A DNA stretch of 7,761 bases, from the NCBI GenBank assembly GCA_026387595.1, contig JAPLLL010000118.1:1-7761 (forward strand), in the 5' to 3' direction. The notes below the pieces were generated by a model, which did no database searches, was not told the DNA's origin, and saw nothing but the letters and a program-made list of their open reading frames with translations. Source of the DNA: Candidatus Omnitrophota bacterium (lineage in GTDB: Bacteria > Omnitrophota > Gorgyraeia > JABMQH01). The translations under genes were made by a program, and so were the position numbers. Shown here one piece after another: positions 1 through 6,736 of the stretch. Positions within the stretch are counted from its first letter, which is position 1, and each line of letters begins with the position of its first letter.

Positions 1-264
1 CATCTTTCGTTCTTCATCGCTTACCGCGCCTTCCTCCTTGCCCACCTCTATCATGAGCTTGAGTTCTTCCGCCGTGATAAGGGGCGAACGCTGTTTGAGA
101 TTGCCGCCGAAGAGCCGTATAAGAAAATTCCCTATGCGCATAAAGATATTGACGATGGGCCGCAGGACAACTATGAGAAGGCTCATCGGTTTTGCCACAA
201 ATAACGCTACCTTTTCGGGATGCTGCGCGGCGAATATTTTCGGGGTTATCTCCGCGAACGCAAG
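1..264 (-). pseudogene. DUF21/CBS 'hemolysin-like' membrane protein, middle part, inverted fragment
   Basis: The minus strand is open for 88 codons, from 264 down to the window edge. It reads LAFAEITPKIFAAQHPEK, then a hydrophobic stretch (ALFVAKPMSLLIVVLRPIV), an arginine- and glycine-rich linker, and LITAEELKLMIEVGKEEG followed by SDEERKM. This is the end of the DUF21 membrane domain (conserved E-I-x-P-K) and the linker before the CBS pair in the CorB/HlyC/YtfL-type family, whose members are thought to act in metal-ion export or homeostasis. The following CBS part of the same protein lies immediately next to it on the other strand (263-550), so this is not an independent gene but an inverted piece. 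The N-terminal membrane segments and the stretch between DEERKM and RIPVY are not in the window. Family assignment is confident; the exact substrate is unknown. Confidence 0.82.
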
Positions 265-550
265 GATACCCGTTTACAAGGATTCGATAGAAGAGGTGGT
301 GGGCATAATCTACGCAAGGGACCTGCTGCACATATGGCATAATAAGGGGCTTATAATAATACCGGACCTTGTTCAGCCGGCCTATTTTGTCCCCCCTAAC
401 AAAAAAGTGAACGACGTGCTTAAAGACTTCCAACGCATGAAGATACAGATCGCCATAGTGGTGGACGAGAACAAAAAAACGCTGGGCCTTGTTACGCTGG
501 AAGACCTTATAGAGGAGATAGTTGGCGAGATAGAAGAGGCCTATAAATAG
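263..550 (+). pseudogene. DUF21/CBS 'hemolysin-like' membrane protein, C-terminal CBS part
   Basis: From 263 the plus strand reads RIPVYKDSIEEVVGIIYARD, the end of a first CBS motif. A second CBS motif follows (VPPNKKVNDVLKDF, then IAIVVDENKKTLGLVTLEDL) and the protein ends EEIVGEIEEAYK at TAG 548-550. RIPVY and GLVTLEDLIEEIVGEI are hallmarks of the CorC/HlyC/YtfL-type cytoplasmic CBS pair, which binds adenine nucleotides and gates the membrane domain. The ORF stays open upstream of 263 to an ATG at 38, but that part is antisense to the inverted middle of the same gene and should not be taken as the true N-terminus. The protein stops right after the second CBS domain, so the C-terminal CorC_HlyC domain usual in the roughly 430-residue members is absent; short members without it exist. 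Confidence 0.82.
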
Positions 551-552
551 GA

Positions 553-580
553 TTGACTAAAAGACCTAATAGGGGATGAT
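553..580 (+). promoter_or_regulatory. possible promoter of the Kdo/heptose operon
   Basis: TTGACT at 553-558 and GATGAT at 575-580, 16 bases apart, match the sigma70 consensus at 5/6 and 4/6 positions. They sit in the only sizeable gap before the operon, which begins at 643. The -10 match is weak, and the operon could equally be read from upstream of the hemolysin-like gene. Confidence 0.25.
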
Positions 581-642
581 CAAGGGCCGCTCAGTATTAG
601 CCCAGGTTTTAGCCGAGTCGGGCTTCATCGGCAAAGGACAAT

Positions 643-1584
643 ATGAAAAAAGAACCGGATTTTGATAAATTAAAGCTATATTCGATAAGAAACAGGAAAA
701 GCAAGGTAAGCGTTGTTGAGTTCGCTAAACCGGCGAAAAAGGGCGCCTCTTTCGCGAATTTTTACGACGGGCTGCCGGATATACTGGCGGTAAAAAGCCT
801 GCGGGCGGTTGCGGACAGCCTGGCCCTTGCGAAAAAGCGTAAAAAGACCGTCATATTCATGGCAGGCGCGCATGTTATAAAATGCGGCCTTTCCCCGCTC
901 GTGATAGACCTTATGGAGAGGGGCGTTATAAAAGCGGTTGCCATGAACGGGGCAGGCATAATTCATGATACCGAAATAGCGATGGCCGGCAAGACCAGCG
1001 AGGACGTGGACGCCGGCATACTGGACGGCTCTTTCGGCATGGCCGAAGAAACATCGCTTTTCATAAACAAGGCGATAAACCTGGGCTGCAGGCTCGGTTT
1101 CGGCATAGGCGAAGTGCTCGGTAAAAGGATCACGGAAAAAAAGTTTAAATACAGGCACCTGAGCATACTTGCCGCGGCTCACAGGCTCGGCATCCCAGTT
1201 ACGGTGCATGTGGCGATCGGGACGGATATAATACACCAGCACCCGCTTGCCGACGGCGCGGCTATCGGCGAGGGCAGCATGGCGGATTTTAAAAAACTTG
1301 TAAGATCGGTCAGCTCCCTGGGCGGGGGCGGGGTCGTGCTCAATTTCGGCTCGGCCGTGATACTGCCGGAGGTATTCCTGAAAGCGATAAACATAGCGCG
1401 CAACCTGGGTTTCAGGGTAAAGGATTTTACCGCAGCCAATTTTGACATGTACACGCATTACAGGCCGACACAGAATATACTGCTGCGGCCCACGCAGAAA
1501 GGATTCGGCAAAGGGTACAATATCATCGGGCACCATGAGATAATGCTGCCGTTATTGTACCGCTCGCTGATAGAAAAAATATGA
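643..1584 (+). CDS. deoxyhypusine-synthase-like protein of unknown function
   Basis: This 313-residue protein starts at ATG 643, with AAAGGA about 5 bases upstream. No signal peptide or membrane segment is apparent. Conserved-looking blocks are FMAGAHVIKCGLSPLVIDL (about 71-89), AMNGAGIIHDTEIAMAGKTS (98-117), GIPVTVHVAIGTDIIHQHP and LGGGGVVLNFGSAVILPEVF. Their order resembles the Rossmann-like NAD-binding fold of deoxyhypusine synthase: a block like (T)xGANxxHD, then a GIPV...TD block, then a GGGVVxxxxxxA block. However, the catalytic-lysine region of true deoxyhypusine synthase is not recognisable; the corresponding C-terminal part reads FDMYTHYRPTQNILLRPT and NIIGHHEIMLPLLYRS. Bacteria lack the eIF5A substrate, so a different reaction is likely. 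Its stop overlaps the heptose kinase start by 4 bases (ATGA), so the two are probably co-translated and a role linked to sugar-phosphate or envelope metabolism is possible. The fold assignment is tentative; the gene itself is certain. Confidence 0.9.
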   Translation: MKKEPDFDKLKLYSIRNRKSKVSVVEFAKPAKKGASFANFYDGLPDILAVKSLRAVADSLALAKKRKKTVIFMAGAHVIKCGLSPLVIDLMERGVIKAVAMNGAGIIHDTEIAMAGKTSEDVDAGILDGSFGMAEETSLFINKAINLGCRLGFGIGEVLGKRITEKKFKYRHLSILAAAHRLGIPVTVHVAIGTDIIHQHPLADGAAIGEGSMADFKKLVRSVSSLGGGGVVLNFGSAVILPEVFLKAINIARNLGFRVKDFTAANFDMYTHYRPTQNILLRPTQKGFGKGYNIIGHHEIMLPLLYRSLIEKI

Positions 1585-2582
1585 AGACGCAGAGCCTGAA
1601 AAGGATCAAAGAAATAATTTCGCGGTTCGAAAAGGCAAAGGTCCTTGTCATAGGGGACGTGATGCTGGATGAGTTTGTGTGGGGAAGCGTGAGCCGTATA
1701 TCGCCCGAGGCGCCTGTGCCGGTCGTGCTGGTAAACAGCGAAACCGTTATGCCGGGTGGGGCAAGCAACGTTGCCAACAATCTTGCCACGTTGGGCGCCA
1801 GGGTCATTGTCGCAGGGGTTATCGGCGCGGACAATAAGGGCAAGATCCTTGCCGGGGAACTGGATAAAAAGGGCATTGATACGGAGGGTCTTGTAGTGGA
1901 CCCGGACAGGCCGACCACACTTAAGACGCGCGTCATCGGCAACAGGCAGCAGGTGGTAAGGATAGACCGCGAAAAGCCAAACGAAATACCCGCGGCGACC
2001 CTTGGAAAGATAACCGATTTCATAGATTCTAGGATAAAAGACGTGGACGCGGTTATCATAGAGGATTACGGCAAAGGCGTTATAACGCCCGCGGTAATAA
2101 AAAAGGCGGTGTCCGCGGGTAAAAGGTTCAATAAGATAATAACCGTTGACCCGAAAGAGGAGAATTTCAATTATTATAAAGGGGTCACGGCGGTCACGCC
2201 AAACAGGTACGAGGCCCAGAACATGGTGGGATTTAAGATAAGAGATGACGCATCGCTTAAAAAAGCAGGTTGGGCCCTTGTGAAAAAACTTAATTGCGAT
2301 ATCGCGCTGATAACCCTTGGCGAAGACGGCATGTGCCTCTTTGAAAAAGGGAAGGCAAGCCCTGTCCAGATCCCGACCGTTGCCCAGGAAGTATTTGATG
2401 TATCAGGCGCGGGCGACACCGTGATAAGCGGTTTTACGCTTTCATTATGCTGCGGCGCCACGAAGATAGAGGCCGCGCACATAGCGAATTACGCGGCGGG
2501 TATTGTCGTCGGCAAGGTAGGCGTGGCGGTTGTGAGCCGCGAAGAACTTATGCAGCGCATAGGAAAGGAAATAAAAACTTAA
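1581..2582 (+). CDS. rfaE1: D-glycero-beta-D-manno-heptose-7-phosphate kinase (RfaE1/HldE N-terminal domain type)
   Basis: A 333-residue ribokinase/PfkB-family kinase. It phosphorylates D-glycero-D-manno-heptose 7-phosphate at C1 in the ADP-heptose pathway that feeds the LPS inner core. Visible motifs are GDVMLDEFVWG (25-35), SPEAPVPVV (41-49), the PfkB signature GGASNVANNL (59-68), DYGKG (162-166) and the ATP/anion-hole and catalytic motif DVSGAGDT (273-280), where the Asp of GAGD (279) is the expected base. The E. coli HldE protein has about 477 residues because it carries a fused C-terminal adenylyltransferase; here the protein ends after the kinase, so the transferase (RfaE2) must be encoded elsewhere. 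The ATG at 1581 overlaps the previous stop by 4 bases and there is no clear Shine-Dalgarno, which fits translational coupling. The next gene starts inside its stop codon (TAATG). Confidence 0.92.
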   Translation: MKTQSLKRIKEIISRFEKAKVLVIGDVMLDEFVWGSVSRISPEAPVPVVLVNSETVMPGGASNVANNLATLGARVIVAGVIGADNKGKILAGELDKKGIDTEGLVVDPDRPTTLKTRVIGNRQQVVRIDREKPNEIPAATLGKITDFIDSRIKDVDAVIIEDYGKGVITPAVIKKAVSAGKRFNKIITVDPKEENFNYYKGVTAVTPNRYEAQNMVGFKIRDDASLKKAGWALVKKLNCDIALITLGEDGMCLFEKGKASPVQIPTVAQEVFDVSGAGDTVISGFTLSLCCGATKIEAAHIANYAAGIVVGKVGVAVVSREELMQRIGKEIKT

Positions 2583-3285
2583 TGGACGCTATAGGCATCA
2601 TACCGGCGCGCTACGCTTCTACCAGGTTTGAAGGCAAGGTCCTTGCGGACCTGTGCGGTAAACCCGTGATACAGCACGTGTACGAAAAGGCGAAACAGGC
2701 AAAACTTCTGGACGACCTGATCGTGGCGTGCGACGACGAAAGGGTAAAAAAGGTTGTCCAGGAATTCGGGGGCAAGGCGATACTGACATCCCCTGACCAG
2801 CCCACGGGCACGGACCGCCTGACAGAGGTGGTGAATCCCCTTGACGTAAAGGTGATCGTGAATATCCAGGGCGACGAGCCGTTCGTGCAGTCCACGATGA
2901 TAGACGGCGGATAGAGGACGAAAAAGAGCTGGACGACCCGAATGTGGTGAAGGTGGTGATAGACAAGGACGGCTTCGCCATATATTTTTCAAGGAGCCGC
3001 ATACCGTTCGTAAGGGACCCCTCAAATAAAAGGCCCGTCCTGGAGGCGCATACGTTTTATAAACATATAGGCCTGTACGGTTACACGAAGGATTTCCTTT
3101 TTACGTTCAAGAATCTGCCGACATCGAACCTGGAGGAGGCGGAAAAGCTTGAGCAGCTGCGCGCAATTGAACAGGGCTATAAGATAAAAACGATCATTAC
3201 AAAATTCGACACCGTGGGTATTGATACTCCCGAGGACCTTGAGCGGGCAAAGCTTGTATTCGAGAAGAGCTTAAAACATGACTAA
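2582..3285 (+). pseudogene. kdsB: CMP-Kdo synthetase (3-deoxy-manno-octulosonate cytidylyltransferase), disrupted by internal deletion and frameshift
   Basis: KdsB activates Kdo with CTP, giving CMP-Kdo. The N-terminal part (110 codons from ATG 2582) shows GIIPARYASTRFEGKVLADL, ACDDERV, PTGTDRLTEVV and VNIQGDEPFVQSTMID, then runs into TAG at 2912-2914. The rest continues in another frame from about 2905: RRIEDEKELDDPNVVKVV, DKDGFAIYFSRSRIPFVRD, HIGLYGYTKDFL, EKLEQLRAIEQGYKI and GIDTPEDLERAKLVFEKSL, ending at TAA 3283-3285. Compared with the roughly 248 residues of E. coli KdsB, about 15-20 residues are missing between TMID and the IEDEKEL block (in E. coli RQVADNLAQRQVGMATLA). The lesion is therefore a deletion of some 50-60 bases whose length is not a multiple of three, near 2900-2912. 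Everything else, including the catalytic N-terminus, is well conserved, which argues for a recent event or a sequence error. It overlaps kdsA by 8 bases. Confidence 0.93.
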
Positions 3286-4096
3286 AGAGATAAAGATAGG
3301 CAATGTAAAGATAGGCGGCAAAAATCCGATAGTACTGATAGCGGGGCCGTGCGTTATCGAATCCGAAGAGTCTGCGTTAAGGCACGCGCGGCAGTTGAAG
3401 GTTATAGCCGCTGCCGCAGGCATGCCTTTAATATTTAAGTCAAGCTATGACAAGGCAAACAGGAGCTCCATAGATTCTTTCAGGGGGCCGGGTATTAAAA
3501 AAGGGCTGGCAATTCTGGCAAAGGTAAAGAGCCAAACGGGCCTGCCCGTCCTGAGCGATATCCATTGCCGTGAAGAGATAAAAGAGGCAAAAAATGTGCT
3601 GGACATGATACAGATACCGGCGTTTTTATCAAGGCAGACGGATCTGATCCTGGAGGCTGCCCGCGCCAAAAAACCGGTCAATATCAAAAAGGGCCAGTTC
3701 CTTGCGCCGTGGGACATGGCGAATATAATAAAAAAGATAGAAAGCACAGGCAATAAAAATATCGTAATAACGGAACGCGGGGCAAGTTTCGGCTACAACA
3801 ACCTTGTGAGCGATTTTCGCTCCATCATGATAATGCGCGAGTTCGGCTATCCCGTGGTGTATGACGCGTCGCACTCGGTCCAGCTGCCCGGCGGCCTGGG
3901 CAATAAAAGCGGGGGCGAGCGCAGGTTTATTTCGCGCCTGGCAATGGCCGCGGCTGCCGTGGGCGTAGACGCCATATTCATTGAGGTGCACATAAACCCG
4001 GACAAGGCGCCGTGCGACGGGCCCAACATGCTGTTCATGAAGGACCTGAAGGGCCTGCTTACCAGGATAAAAAAGATCGAAAGGGCTGCTATATGA
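3278..4096 (+). CDS. kdsA: 3-deoxy-D-manno-octulosonate 8-phosphate synthase, metal-dependent type
   Basis: This 272-residue cytoplasmic TIM-barrel enzyme condenses phosphoenolpyruvate and D-arabinose 5-phosphate to Kdo-8-phosphate. Signatures are LIAGPCVIESEE (20-31), FKSSYDKANRSS (53-64), GLPVLSDIH (88-96), NIKKGQFLAPWDM (135-147), VVYDASHSVQLPGG (193-206) and CDGPNML (246-252). Cys25, His199, Glu236 and Asp247 match the four metal ligands of Aquifex KdsA (Cys11, His185, Glu222, Asp233) with identical spacing (174, 37 and 11 residues), so this is the metal-dependent class. E. coli KdsA has Asn in place of this Cys. The start at 3278 overlaps the kdsB stop by 8 bases and the stop overlaps kdsD by 4. 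Confidence 0.96.
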   Translation: MTKEIKIGNVKIGGKNPIVLIAGPCVIESEESALRHARQLKVIAAAAGMPLIFKSSYDKANRSSIDSFRGPGIKKGLAILAKVKSQTGLPVLSDIHCREEIKEAKNVLDMIQIPAFLSRQTDLILEAARAKKPVNIKKGQFLAPWDMANIIKKIESTGNKNIVITERGASFGYNNLVSDFRSIMIMREFGYPVVYDASHSVQLPGGLGNKSGGERRFISRLAMAAAAVGVDAIFIEVHINPDKAPCDGPNMLFMKDLKGLLTRIKKIERAAI

Positions 4097-5052
4097 TAAT
4101 TAAACGGGCAAAAGGCGTTTTAACGATAGAGCGGGACGCGATCAACAGCCTTATCGGCAGGATCGACGCCGGATTTAAAAGGACTGTTGAGGCAATATAT
4201 AAAACAAAGGGCCGTGTTGTAGTGACCGGCATGGGCAAGCCCGGTTTTATCGCACAGAAGATAACCGCCACGCTGTCGTCATTGGGCACCCCCAGCCTGT
4301 ATCTGCACGCGGCTGACGCGCTGCACGGGGATATCGGGAAGGTGACAAAAGACGATATTATCATCGTGCTCTCAAACAGCGGGGAAACCGAAGAGGTCGT
4401 AAAACTTTTGCCGATAATAAAAAAAATAGGCGCTAAGTTAATAGCAATGACAGGCAACACAAGATCTACGCTTGCGAAAAACAGCGATTTTGTCCTGGAC
4501 GTAAGCGTGAAAAAAGAGGCCTGCTCCCTGGGGCTCGCGCCCACTGCCTCCACCACTGCGATGCTTGCCATGGGCGATGCGCTTGCGATCGCACTCCTGG
4601 ACAGGCGCGGGTTCAAGGAAACGGATTTTGCGCTGTATCATCCGGGCGGAATACTCGGCAAGAAGCTCCTTCTTAAAGTGGAAGACATAATGCGCAAAGG
4701 CGAGGCAAACCCGCTGGTCGGGGCAAACATGCTTGTGAAAGATGTGCTGTTAAGGATCACCAACGCGCGTTCGGGCTCTGCCTGCGTCATAGACAAGAAT
4801 AAAAAACTTATCGGGATATTTACCGACGGGGACTTAAGAAGGCACCTTGAAAAGGACCCGCACATAATAACCCGGAAGGTAAAGGACGTAATGACAAAAA
4901 CACCCACTGCCATAAGGAAACAGCGGCTTGCGGCCGAGGCGCTGAGCATACTGCGCTCAAAAAAGATAGACGAAATACCGGTTGTGGACGAAAAGGGCAG
5001 GCCCATAGGCCTTGTGGACGTGCAGGATCTACTCAAGGCAGGGCTCGTATAA
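4093..5052 (+). CDS. kdsD: D-arabinose-5-phosphate isomerase (KdsD/KpsF type)
   Basis: A 319-residue isomerase converting ribulose 5-phosphate to arabinose 5-phosphate, the first committed substrate of Kdo synthesis. The SIS sugar-phosphate domain comes first: VVVTGMGKPGFIAQKI (42-57), ADALHGDIG (74-82), IVLSNSGETEEV (91-102), APTASTTAMLAMGDALA (149-165) and HPGGILGKKL (183-192, containing the conserved His of the family). Two CBS domains follow (about 197-255 and 264-317, with GIFTDGDLRRHL and GLVDVQDLLKAGL). Length agrees with E. coli KdsD (328). An in-frame ORF opens upstream at 4012, but that part overlaps the end of kdsA. ATG 4093 is preferred because it gives the usual N-terminus, overlaps the kdsA stop as ATGA and has AAGGG (4081-4085) about 8 bases upstream. 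Confidence 0.95.
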   Translation: MIIKRAKGVLTIERDAINSLIGRIDAGFKRTVEAIYKTKGRVVVTGMGKPGFIAQKITATLSSLGTPSLYLHAADALHGDIGKVTKDDIIIVLSNSGETEEVVKLLPIIKKIGAKLIAMTGNTRSTLAKNSDFVLDVSVKKEACSLGLAPTASTTAMLAMGDALAIALLDRRGFKETDFALYHPGGILGKKLLLKVEDIMRKGEANPLVGANMLVKDVLLRITNARSGSACVIDKNKKLIGIFTDGDLRRHLEKDPHIITRKVKDVMTKTPTAIRKQRLAAEALSILRSKKIDEIPVVDEKGRPIGLVDVQDLLKAGLV

Positions 5053-5072
5053 ATTGGTAATTGGGTATTAAC

Positions 5073-5591
5073 ATGACATTAGAAGAAAAAGCGCGCAAGA
5101 TCAAGCTATTGATCCTGGATGTCGACGGCATAATGACCGACGGCAGGATATATTACGGCAATTACGGGGACGAGCTTAAATCGTTCGACGTAAAAGACGG
5201 CTTCGGCATAGTGCTTCTCAGGAAGGCAGGCATAGAAACGGTCATTATAACCGCCAAGAAATCCAAGATAGTGCGGTTGAGGGCAAAGGATATCGGCATA
5301 AGACTGGTCTATGAAAATCCGTCGAAAATGAAGGTATACGAAAAGCTGTTAAAAAAATTCAATATCTCCGGCGAGGAAGTTTGTTTTGCCGGGGATGACC
5401 TGCTGGATATCCCTATCCTTAAAGATGCCGGCCTTGCGGTCACCGTGCCCCAGGCAGTGGATGAGGTAAAACAGATCGCCTCCTATGTCACGAAGGCCAA
5501 GGCGGGCCGCGGCGCAGTGCGCGAGATTTGCGAGATCATCCTCAAGTCCCAGGGTAAATGGGGTGAGGTTACCGCTAAATATATTTCCTAA
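5073..5591 (+). CDS. kdsC: 3-deoxy-D-manno-octulosonate 8-phosphate phosphatase
   Basis: This 172-residue HAD-superfamily (C0) phosphatase hydrolyses Kdo-8-phosphate to Kdo. Motif I is LILDVDGIMTDGRIYYG (13-29), with nucleophile Asp16 and acid/base Asp18. VIITAKKS (57-64) is motif II, Lys85 or Lys87 is the probable motif III lysine, and FAGDDLLDIPIL (105-116) is motif IV. The C-terminal GRGAVREICEIIL (145-157) is the loop characteristic of KdsC, which completes the neighbouring subunit's active site in the tetramer. The motif II sequence TAKKS replaces the more usual TGRKS. ATG 5073 is chosen; a TTG at 5061 would add four residues. It lies 20 bases after kdsD. In many bacteria lptC, lptA and lptB follow kdsC; here smpB follows. 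Confidence 0.94.
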   Translation: MTLEEKARKIKLLILDVDGIMTDGRIYYGNYGDELKSFDVKDGFGIVLLRKAGIETVIITAKKSKIVRLRAKDIGIRLVYENPSKMKVYEKLLKKFNISGEEVCFAGDDLLDIPILKDAGLAVTVPQAVDEVKQIASYVTKAKAGRGAVREICEIILKSQGKWGEVTAKYIS

Positions 5592-5607
5592 ACCCCTGAA
5601 AATTACA

Positions 5608-6063
5608 ATGGATAAGGCAGCCGCCACTAACCGCCAGGCAAGGTTTCATTACCATATCTTTGAAAGCTTTGAGGCAGGCATAGAGTTAAAGGGCACAGAG
5701 GTAAAATCCCTGCGAGAGGGCAACGCCTCTTTAAGTGATAGTTTTGCCAGGGTCGACGACGGAGAGATCTTTCTCTATAATTGCCATATCGGCCCTTACG
5801 CGTTCGGCAATATCGCGAACGTTGAGCCCTTAAGGACGCGCAAGCTGCTCTTACATAAAAAAGAGATAGGCAGGCTCCTGGGCCAGACAGCGCAGAAGGG
5901 CATGACGCTGATACCCCTTAAGATATACTTTAACAAAAGGGGCATCGCGAAAGTGGAACTTGCCGTTGCAAAGGGCAAGCTACTCTATGACAAGCGCGAG
6001 TCGATAAAGGACCGCGACAGCAAGCGCGAGCTAAAACGCGCGCTTAAGTCGCGCAGCAAATAA
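5608..6063 (+). CDS. smpB: SsrA-binding protein SmpB
   Basis: SmpB (151 residues) binds the tRNA-like end of tmRNA and delivers it to stalled ribosomes for trans-translation. Conserved blocks are NRQARFHYHIFESFEAGIEL (8-27), KGTEVKSLREGNASLSDSFA (28-47), HIGPYAFGN (60-68), RTRKLLLHKKEI, GMTLIPLKIYF, GIAKVELAVAKGK and the basic tail YDKRESIKDRDSKRELKRAL, which folds into the decoding centre. The OB-fold core is complete and the length is normal (E. coli 160). ATG 5608 is chosen because the family begins just before NRxARF; the frame is open further upstream but overlaps kdsC. It sits 16 bases after kdsC and its stop shares a base with the next start (TAATG). Its RNA partner ssrA begins at 6737 on the same strand. 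Confidence 0.97.
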   Translation: MDKAAATNRQARFHYHIFESFEAGIELKGTEVKSLREGNASLSDSFARVDDGEIFLYNCHIGPYAFGNIANVEPLRTRKLLLHKKEIGRLLGQTAQKGMTLIPLKIYFNKRGIAKVELAVAKGKLLYDKRESIKDRDSKRELKRALKSRSK

Positions 6064-6575
6064 TGCGAAAAAGATCATTTACGCTCATAGAGCTGCTCAT
6101 TGTCATTGTTATTATCGGGATAATTGCCAGCCTGGCCGTTCCCCAGTTTGAAATAATCATTTTAAAGACGGAATCTATCGAAGCAAAAACCACTTTGCGT
6201 GTACTTGAGGATGCTATGTGGCGCCGGTATATAGAAACAGGCGAATTCCCCGAAGCTACTGAGTCAGGTGACCTGCCGGCTTCTCTTTTAGATGAGATGC
6301 CCAGCCTGAAATTCGATGCCGATATCGGCGCCCATGTAGGTAAGCATTGGTCCTATGGATATTCGACGACTCAAGGCGGGTTTTCTGTAGCGGCTGCCAG
6401 ATTGGTTGATGTCCCGGTAGGTATTGTTTTTAGATATGAGATATGCTATTTTCAAGGACAGCCGTCGCCTCAGTGGCAAGGGGTTCAACGAGTTAATGAT
6501 ACGTGGTGGAAACAATATAGGATTAATAAAAGAACGGGGCCCACAAGCTATCTGTACACGGGGGGATGGGAGTAG
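6063..6575 (+). CDS. type IV pilin-like / pseudopilin protein with N-terminal methylation motif
   Basis: This 170-residue protein begins MRKRSFTLIELLIVIVIIGI, a class III prepilin leader: a short basic stretch, then FTLIE (with the conserved Glu at +5), then one hydrophobic helix to about residue 30. The residue before the cut site is Ser, not the usual Gly, so processing by PilD-type peptidase would be between Ser5 and Phe6. The helix continues into ...AKTTLRVLEDAMWRRYIETG, then a divergent C-terminal domain rich in Gly, Tyr and Trp (KHWSYGYSTTQGG, GQPSPQWQGV, SYLYTGGWE) with a single Cys (in EICYFQG). Similar short, variable pilin-like proteins serve type IV pili or type II secretion. No other pilus genes are near, so its partner machine is not in this window. 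The start overlaps the smpB stop. By eye the gene is less GC-rich than the Kdo genes. Confidence 0.85.
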   Translation: MRKRSFTLIELLIVIVIIGIIASLAVPQFEIIILKTESIEAKTTLRVLEDAMWRRYIETGEFPEATESGDLPASLLDEMPSLKFDADIGAHVGKHWSYGYSTTQGGFSVAAARLVDVPVGIVFRYEICYFQGQPSPQWQGVQRVNDTWWKQYRINKRTGPTSYLYTGGWE

Positions 6576-6593
6576 ATTGGCAAGTGACGTATC

Positions 6594-6621
6594 TTGAATC
6601 CTACGGGATTTGATATATAAT
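6594..6621 (+). promoter_or_regulatory. promoter for ssrA (tmRNA) and its leader
   Basis: TTGAAT at 6594-6599 and a perfect TATAAT at 6616-6621, 16 bases apart, make a strong sigma70-type promoter in the gap between the pilin-like gene and ssrA. Transcription would start near 6628, about 108 bases before the mature tmRNA 5' end, so the precursor would carry a leader removed by processing. Confidence 0.75.
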
Positions 6622-6628
6622 ATAAATA

Positions 6629-6735
6629 GAAGCCCCTCGCCACTTGATATGTGGTCTAAAGGGTGGCTTCCCTCGTTGCCTGATGTAAATAATGGCAACT
6701 CGGGACTTCGCGGGACGAATTTTCTTCGAAAATTT
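6629..6735 (+). ncRNA. structured leader of pre-tmRNA, or separate small RNA
   Basis: Three consecutive hairpins fill the stretch between the promoter and ssrA. The first pairs GAAGCC (6629-6634) with GGCTTC (6665-6670), with an inner CCAC/GTGG stem (6640-6643, 6651-6654). The second pairs GTTGCC (6675-6680) with GGCAAC (6694-6699), extended by CCC/GGG across a 2x2 internal loop. The third pairs AATTTTC (6718-6724) with GAAAATT (6728-6734) around a TTC loop, two bases before the tmRNA 5' end. No ORF is present, and I could not match it to SRP RNA, 6S RNA or a known riboswitch. It may be only a processed leader, but this much pairing in about 107 bases is notable. Confidence 0.45.
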
Positions 6736-6736
6736 A

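Noticed and set aside
38..262. N-terminal extension of the CBS fragment starting at ATG 38
   Set aside because: This stretch is the antisense of the inverted DUF21 linker, whose minus-strand translation matches the family; the plus-strand translation does not.
576..666. Small ORF of 29 codons starting at ATG 576 (MIKGRSVLAQVLAE...)
   Set aside because: The only Shine-Dalgarno-like bases are directly adjacent to the ATG, it overlaps the next gene in another frame, and no family is recognisable.
676..1536. A 286-codon open frame on the minus strand
   Set aside because: It is fully antisense to the deoxyhypusine-synthase-like gene, its translation is rich in Arg, Tyr and His without any domain pattern, and the plus-strand frame has clear conserved blocks and operon coupling.
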